The position numbers were made by a program, and so were the translations under genes. From positions 11,904,001 through 11,968,000 of the forward strand of contig NC_048554.1 in assembly GCF_902806685.2 (NCBI RefSeq): a DNA stretch of 64,000 bases, given 5' to 3'. Shown here in pieces: positions 58,901 to 64,000 of this stretch. How positions within the stretch are numbered: the stretch's first letter is position 1; each line of letters opens with the position of its first letter. A model generated the notes under the pieces. The model did no database searches and was not told the DNA's origin. It saw only the letters and a program-made list of their open reading frames with translations. The stretch comes from Maniola hyperantus. Its lineage: Eukaryota > Arthropoda > Insecta > Lepidoptera > Nymphalidae.

Positions 58901-59456
58901 AATTGTAAATAACTGACATATCGTCACAAAATAATATCTTAAAAAGATATAATATTGTCATTTGAATTTTTGAAAAGAGCATCCGCCAATACGCTTGCCA
59001 GTTCTTTTTGGTAGTACCTATGGGCATTTTGAATCAGTGATAGATTCACTTGACGATTTGAACGGTTTTTGTAAAGTTTAATTTTGGATATAAAAAATTT
59101 CTATTCCCTGAAAATAGTTGATCTCAATGATAAAAAAGACTATGAAGTTTAAGTAATTTGGACTAGAAATGGCCATTTCATAGATACTCCGAAGAGTCTA
59201 AAAGCTTCTATTTTCTTAAAAATTTATATTTTTTAATAATTAGCAATCAATTTGAGATGTTATGTATATGCTTTGATTTTTACCTGATCCACTCCTGGAG
59301 GCGACACTTAGCCGCGAATGTGCTTCATGACTGTAGATGTTCAGGAGCTCCGTCAGTTCCCTGCCACCCTCGGCGGCAAAAACAAACAATCCCTCGCCTT
59401 TACCGCACCTCGAGCCACCTTCTACGCAGAACCGCTTGTCTACCATTCCGAACCTC
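55996..59456 (-). CDS. PTB-domain docking adaptor of the Dok/FRS2/IRS group, 5' partial (five exons)
   Basis: Minus-strand exons 59456-59284, 58813-58594, 58273-57934, 57576-56472 and 56210-55996 join in frame with GT-AG borders; 683 residues are visible, ending at TGA 55998-55996. A minus-strand AATAAA is at 55903-55898. The first exon encodes the end of an IRS-type PTB domain: RFGMVDKRFCVEGGSRCGKG then EGLFVF, the E-G-G/R-C-x-x-G-x-G-x-F pattern of Dok and FRS2 proteins. The rest is a long, disordered, Ser- and Asn-rich tail with tyrosines in SH2-ligand settings: YSVP, YDVP and YDTP (Y-x-x-P, as in Dok), YVNV and YANI (Y-x-N, Grb2-like), YMHM (Y-x-x-M, PI3K p85-like), YMES, and EYASIDRTAL near the end, which resembles the FRS2 end. 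RRSSS sites suggest basic-directed kinases. Upstream PH/PTB exons should lie beyond 59457 but were not recognised. Which subfamily it belongs to is not settled. Confidence 0.75.
57736..57832. mobile_element. Small element with CAGTGGCGTGC ends
   Basis: The left end CAGTGGCGTGC and right end GCATGTCACTG are inverted with one mismatch. The sequence ATAGAGGCATAAAAG (in complement) also occurs at about 1391-1410, beside CCAGTGGCGTGCAGGTC, so the family has a second piece in the PTEN intron. Confidence 0.55.
58973..59110 (+). repeat. Decayed dispersed repeat
   Basis: GAAAAGAGCATCCGCCAATA and GTAAAGTTTAATTTTGGA resemble the repeat at 34063-34195. It lies in an intron of the docking adaptor gene. 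Confidence 0.55.
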
Positions 59457-62053
59457 CTGTAGACAAATAAAATGCTTGTATAGAAATCACAGTACAAAAT
59501 ACTATATATACTAGTATTTTGATAGAGAATTCATCTTTTGAAAAAGAAAGAAGAAAAGAAAGAAAGTGAAGAGTGCATGATTTTTTTGTCATTATCGTCT
59601 ATCTATCTATGTCACTATCGATCGATAGACGACCATTGGGATGAAAGTCGCCTCTAAAGATCTCCACATAATTACAGTTAGGTCTTTAAAACTCGCAATT
59701 TTATAAACACATGATTAAATATGAAAAATGCAATTTAAAGCTAGATAAAAGAGACAAAATCATTTGTATAATCAAGGAATAGTAAAGGTCCAAGATGTAA
59801 GCCTTGTTATGCACGCTCTTTTTATTTACCACAATTCAATTAGGGACGTTAATAAGAAATTAAATTTAATAAGGAACAAATCGGTCGAAAAAAAAACCAT
59901 TTCGAGTTGTTATTTATATGGGAAACAATAGTTTTCCATCCCCGGTTCCATTAGAGAAATTGCTTTTTATTTTCTAAATTGGTCCGTTGACAGTAAGTGA
60001 GATAGACCACCCGTATGCTCGTAACAAGTAATTAATTTACTGTAGCAGCAGTAGCTCTTAATGAGTAATTGTTTTAACTGCTTCTATGATTGATGATGAC
60101 TGATTGAAGATAAATAAGAGATGAAAATTTGGTACAGAGTTAGTTTACACCCCGGGGCGGACATAGGCTACTTTTTATTCCAAAAAATTAAAGAGTTCTC
60201 AATACTAAATGTAACCCAAAAGGTTACATATAATTTCAGAACAATGATTATGAAAATAAATGAACAAAATATATTTGATAAAACCCAAAAAATATATTAA
60301 ATGAAAACAAAAAATCCGAACTGCAAACAAACAATAGTGTTCTAAATTTAATTTCCTGCTCGCAAAGCTGCTCAGATAAGCGAAATTGTTTGACCGCGAT
60401 GGAATTTCATTTCCGACGATATCAGCGCGCGCCGGTATCTGCACGATGCCTGATATTCCAGCGCTGGGAGCGTCTTATTATGGACTCTTCTATACTAGAA
60501 ACGTCAATAAAAAATCTCGCAGAAATCGAAAATATTGGTGACATAAGCGTATATTATGTCCATTGCTATTTGCTTTGTACATAAGAATTGATGCCTAGGT
60601 CTATTATACATACCTACACTAAAAACTTCTTGAAAGTATGTAAATTGCAACAGTGAAAAAATATCAAAACCGATACATACATACATAATTACATACATAT
60701 GAATCGAATAGGTATAAGATACTTATAATATGCCATATTTATTATAATTCCTACCTATATTCCTAACTATCTTATGTTCGCGACTTCGTCCGCGTGGACT
60801 AATTTCAAACTCCTATTTCATCCGCTTAGGAGTTGAATTTTCTACAATCCTTTCTTATAGGTCTACGTCATAATAGCTATCTGCATGCCCAGCCCGATCC
60901 GTCCAGTAGTCAGAGCTGTGCGTTGATAGATTTTATCAGTCAGTCAATCAGTCAGCTTTTCTTTTTATTATATACTAGCTGACCTGGCGAACTTCGTACC
61001 GCCTATACCAGTCGATTCTTTAATTTTTTATTTTTTTTAATACTTGCAATTTTTAAAATTTTTCTCTACGTAAGAACCATTCCCGTACTTCAAGAAATAT
61101 TATAAGAAAAGAATTAGCGAAATCGGTTCAGCTGTTCTCGAGATTTGCGATCAGCAACACATTTAGCGATGATATTTATATTTATGATTTGATATTTATG
61201 AGATAGATTTTTAGATAGGCTTACTCATACTAACCCTGCAAGACTCAATTCAACCTCAAAGTCTACCCAGGATAATTCGCACCATCTAGTAAAGGTAGGC
61301 GTTCTGGCATCTAGGTCCCCCAGACTTGCTGAGTGTGTTCCGTATGAAACCTGAACCCGACGGCCTTTGACTCCAGCCTTTTCGCCTTTTTCCTTTTACG
61401 AAATGAAAATAGAGCCTTATTGAGCTCTCGCTGTACCATTAAATTGGTACCGCCTTTTGTGAATTTAATATTGTCTTCCGGTACCGTTGTGAATGAATTA
61501 ATGAATGAATACAAAGAAAATATCATTCGTTTATTTTCATTACTAGCTGATGCCCGTGGCTTCAATCCGCGTGGATACAAATAAAATCGCGAAGTTTCCC
61601 CAAAATACGCATTTTTTACACGACCATTAGGAGAAAAACCAGTGGCCCTACCGCGGTTGTTTGACAGCTACAATGTCACGATCGCAATCATCTCTGATTG
61701 GTTAATGCTCGCTCACTATTGGCCACAATGCATTGATGCAACAAGAATCGCACAAATTCAGCCAATCAGAACAATTGAGATTGTAATAATGATTGATGCA
61801 GGTTTTAGACAATCGCCCTACAGTTTTATTCGATTGACATAAAACCAATTTCAATAAAATTTCGTATTTACGTTCAACGTTTAATATACTAAGGGATTAC
61901 GGTGTTATTTTATGATAACAGAGCACAAAGAATTTTAAATATAAATAATTATAAAAAGCGTGCAACTTTGCGCTCGGGCGGCCCAGGCTACCGCTCCCGG
62001 TCCCGCAACGCGTCTCAGAGAGCACCCATGTACAACTTCAATAACATTTCGCC
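59457..62053. other. Probable intron or 5' flank of the docking adaptor gene
   Basis: No further exon was recognised. Contents: a GAAA-rich tract at 59537-59570; dispersed repeat copies at 60775-60975 and 61541-61620; a related short repeat at 60976-61200 (CTAGCTGACCTGGCGAACTT); and a minus-strand ORF at 61311-61580 that looks retroposon-derived but is unassigned. Confidence 0.45.
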
Positions 62054-62442
62054 TTAAAGATGAACGCACACTTATCCGAGCCGAACGCGTCGAACGAGTC
62101 GAACGAAACGAATTTTGGAATTCTGTATATGAAATTTCATAAAACCTCGCACACTTCTCTGCGTCGAATCGTCCAAATCTGCAAGAACCCCAGAAATCCT
62201 AGACGCATTCGGATGACGTCATCAGATTCGGCGCGGATTATGCGGTTGACTCGACTGATGCGCTCGCAGAGCACAGAGCAACGCGCGAGTACTATTTCTT
62301 CATTGTTTAAAAAATGAGTGATTCTAATTTGAGTCGATTCTTTCGGCGCGGTCGATTCTTCTGGTGCGGATATGTGTGCGAGGCCTCCTTGACTTCGATT
62401 CGTTCGACGCGTTCGGCTCGGATAAGTGTGCGTTCACCTTAA
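62054..62442. mobile_element. TIR element flanked by TTAA
   Basis: GATGAACGCACACTTATCCG and AGCCGAACGCGTCGAACGA on the left pair with TCGTTCGACGCGTTCGGCT and CGGATAAGTGTGCGTTCACC on the right (arms about 45 bp, nearly perfect). TTAA lies directly outside both ends (62054-62057 and 62439-62442). Length about 390 bp with no intact ORF. Confidence 0.88.
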
Positions 62443-62449
62443 GTGTGAT

Positions 62450-62700
62450 CAAAGTCAAAGTCAAAGTCAAATGATTTATTCAAAATAGGTAATAATTTAC
62501 GCTTATTGATGGTCTGGTATGGTGTTAGATTTGTAAGATATAGTGGTGATAATTATAACGCAAACTTAAAACTAAAGCTACGAGGGTTCCAAACGCGCCC
62601 AGGTCTGAGAAGAGCCCACAACAAACTCAGCCGGGTATTCTTAATGATCATATCCTTACTCTGTGACATGGTGATGAAAATTTTTAATCATGCCTAACTG
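62450..62700 (-). repeat. SINE/LINE tail-like repeat
   Basis: CAAAGTCAAAGTCAAAGTCA, then ATGATTTATTCAAAATAGG, GAGGGTTCCAAACGCGCCC and TGAGAAGAGCCCACAACAAA. The last word recurs at about 36137. Confidence 0.65.
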
Positions 62701-62941
62701 TCCCGCCAGCAATAACGGCACCAAACAAGGGCGTCACTCCCGCGTCCCGCCGCATTAGAGCGATAATTAAAACCAGTGACCTTAGTTATTCATAAGAGGG
62801 CCCTTAAATAAAAGATGAACGTGACGTGATTCTCAAATCTGCCCTTAAATTGTGGAAATAGTCGTGCGGTACTGTATTTAGGTAGAGAGCAGAGACTATA
62901 GACAATGCATATTGCCACAGCAATTTATTTACAATCTGAAT

Positions 62942-63094
62942 CACTACCCTACTATAAATGTGAAAGTGTGTTTGTTTGTTGGACCTAAGACCTGGAGAGG
63001 GACATAGGCTACTTTTTATCCGGAAAAATCAAAAAGTTCCCACGGGATTTATAAAAACCTAAATCCACGCGTACGAAGTCGCGGGCATCAGCTA
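62942..63094 (-). repeat. Dispersed repeat, reverse copy
   Basis: ACATAGGCTACTTTTTATCC, then CGTACGAAGTCGCGGGCATC and AGCTAGTA: the reverse complement of the start of 51813-52010. Confidence 0.85.
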
Positions 63095-63114
63095 GTAATA
63101 AAAATATCAAATCT

Positions 63115-63315
63115 ACGTCTGCCAATCCGCACTGGGCCAGCGTGACAGACTATGACCTAAACTTTTCTCATTCTGAGGGAGCCCGTGATAAGTAGTGGGC
63201 CGGCGCGGTTGCATTACAGGGCATGGATATGGGTAGGGTCTAAGAATGAGAAATGTTTTGGCTATAGTCTACCACGCTGGCCAAGTGCAGATTGGCAGAC
63301 TTCACACACCTTCAC
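63115..63315. repeat. Two SINE fragments in inverted orientation
   Basis: GTCTGCCAATCCGCACTGGG and CTAAACTTTTCTCATTCTGA face AGAATGAGAAATGTTTTGGC and GGCCAAGTGCAGATTGGCAG. Together they form an imperfect palindrome of about 200 bases. Confidence 0.8.
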
Positions 63316-63697
63316 ATACCCTCACAATCTTTATATGGAGACCGCCCATCTTTATATGAAAGTCAAGCTTGTGATAAAAAAATCATAAAAAATAGAAGTA
63401 AGTAGCCAAACGAATGAAAAACAATGACACGAGCCGAGTACGTGTGTTCATTATAAAAGTCTCAACTGACCGCCGCTTCCGCCTAAAACCAATTAACCAC
63501 AACGTTAGTTAGCGGTGCGAATCGACCATAAATACCGGTAAAATGAAAAGCCAATTATTTCCCGGGAACAAAGAGTGTCATTAATTCTTGTTGGTTATAT
63601 TTCTTAGCGCAATTAGCGCGCGAGGTGCGCCGTAGACGCCAGTTTAAATAATCTTACACCTTTTAATTAGCTTTGAAAAGGTAGGTAAAGGTGTAAT

Positions 63698-63749
63698 CAG
63701 TGTTATGATGCAGCCAACACAGCACAATGTTGGCTGCATCATAACACTG
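63698..63749. repeat. Perfect 22-bp hairpin
   Basis: CAGTGTTATGATGCAGCCAA then CA (63698-63719), an 8-base loop, then TGTTGGCTGCATCATAACAC then TG (63728-63749). All 22 pairs are Watson-Crick. Confidence 0.95.
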
Positions 63750-64000
63750 CTTTCCCGCGCGTTGCTGGAGCGAGTCAAATCCACGCTTTTTTATAATTTA
63801 CATAATCTTCGATTGTAATAAGAGAAGACATATTGGAGATGTCTCTCAACAAGTTCAAAGTTTTCATAAAACGTAAACTAATTGAAAAATCCTATTACAA
63901 TGTAAAGGATTATTTAAATGATAAGCAAGCTTGGGAATGAGTTGCTTAACGACTTTGTGATAGTTCTAATAAGTTTCAATAATTTTGTAAAGTGGTGATA

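Noticed and set aside
1173..59456. Functional cluster of PTEN with the PTB docking adaptor
   Set aside because: Both act in RTK/PI3K signalling, but they are about 50 kb apart with unrelated genes between them. Nothing in the sequence supports co-regulation.
61311..61580. 89-residue minus-strand ORF as a possible missing exon of the docking adaptor
   Set aside because: No PTB or PH features and no acceptor/donor in the right phase; it lies among retroposon pieces.

Overview
This window looks like nuclear DNA of a moth or butterfly (Lepidoptera). It is AT-rich, its genes are split by many spliceosomal introns with GT-AG borders, and the protein exons read as insect orthologues. The spaces between genes are filled with short inverted-repeat elements, tRNA-derived SINEs and RTE-type LINE tails of kinds I associate with lepidopteran genomes. 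The assignment rests on recognition by eye; no database search was run.

Layout. (1) 1-6753, plus strand: the 3' part of a PTEN phosphatase gene (five exons; the exon with the catalytic P-loop lies before the window), ending in an unusually long 454-residue last coding exon. (2) 6754-31075: about 24 kb with no gene I can support, mostly small foldback/TIR elements, SINEs and LINE remnants. (3) 31076-37092, minus strand: a complete seven-exon METTL14 gene (m6A RNA methyltransferase subunit, 381 aa). (4) 37680-37751: a tRNA-Asp(GTC) gene. (5) 39540-44806, plus strand: a complete six-exon PIF/Harbinger-type nuclease gene (HARBI1-like, 379 aa) with the D, D and E residues all present. (6) 47204-50333, minus strand: a four-exon Myb/SANT-like DNA-binding protein (223 aa), convergent with the nuclease gene. 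These two are the two proteins that Harbinger elements encode. (7) 50334-55995: intergenic, repeats, one very small spliced ORF. (8) 55996-59456, minus strand: the last five exons of a PTB-domain docking adaptor of the Dok/FRS2/IRS group, whose 5' exons are not recognised in the window. (9) 59457-64000: probably an intron or 5' flank of that adaptor, with several repeats.

How the genes relate. PTEN and the docking adaptor both act in receptor-tyrosine-kinase/PI3K signalling, but nothing in the sequence shows that their proximity matters. METTL14 works with METTL3, which is not seen here. The nuclease and Myb/SANT genes are the one pair whose linkage is likely to be functional: either an old Harbinger transposon kept intact or a domesticated two-protein system. 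No terminal inverted repeats bounding the pair were found by eye.

Limits. Exon borders come from reading frame, splice-site sequence and remembered family sequences. Repeat borders are by-eye estimates, usually good to within a few bases where inverted arms are clear.
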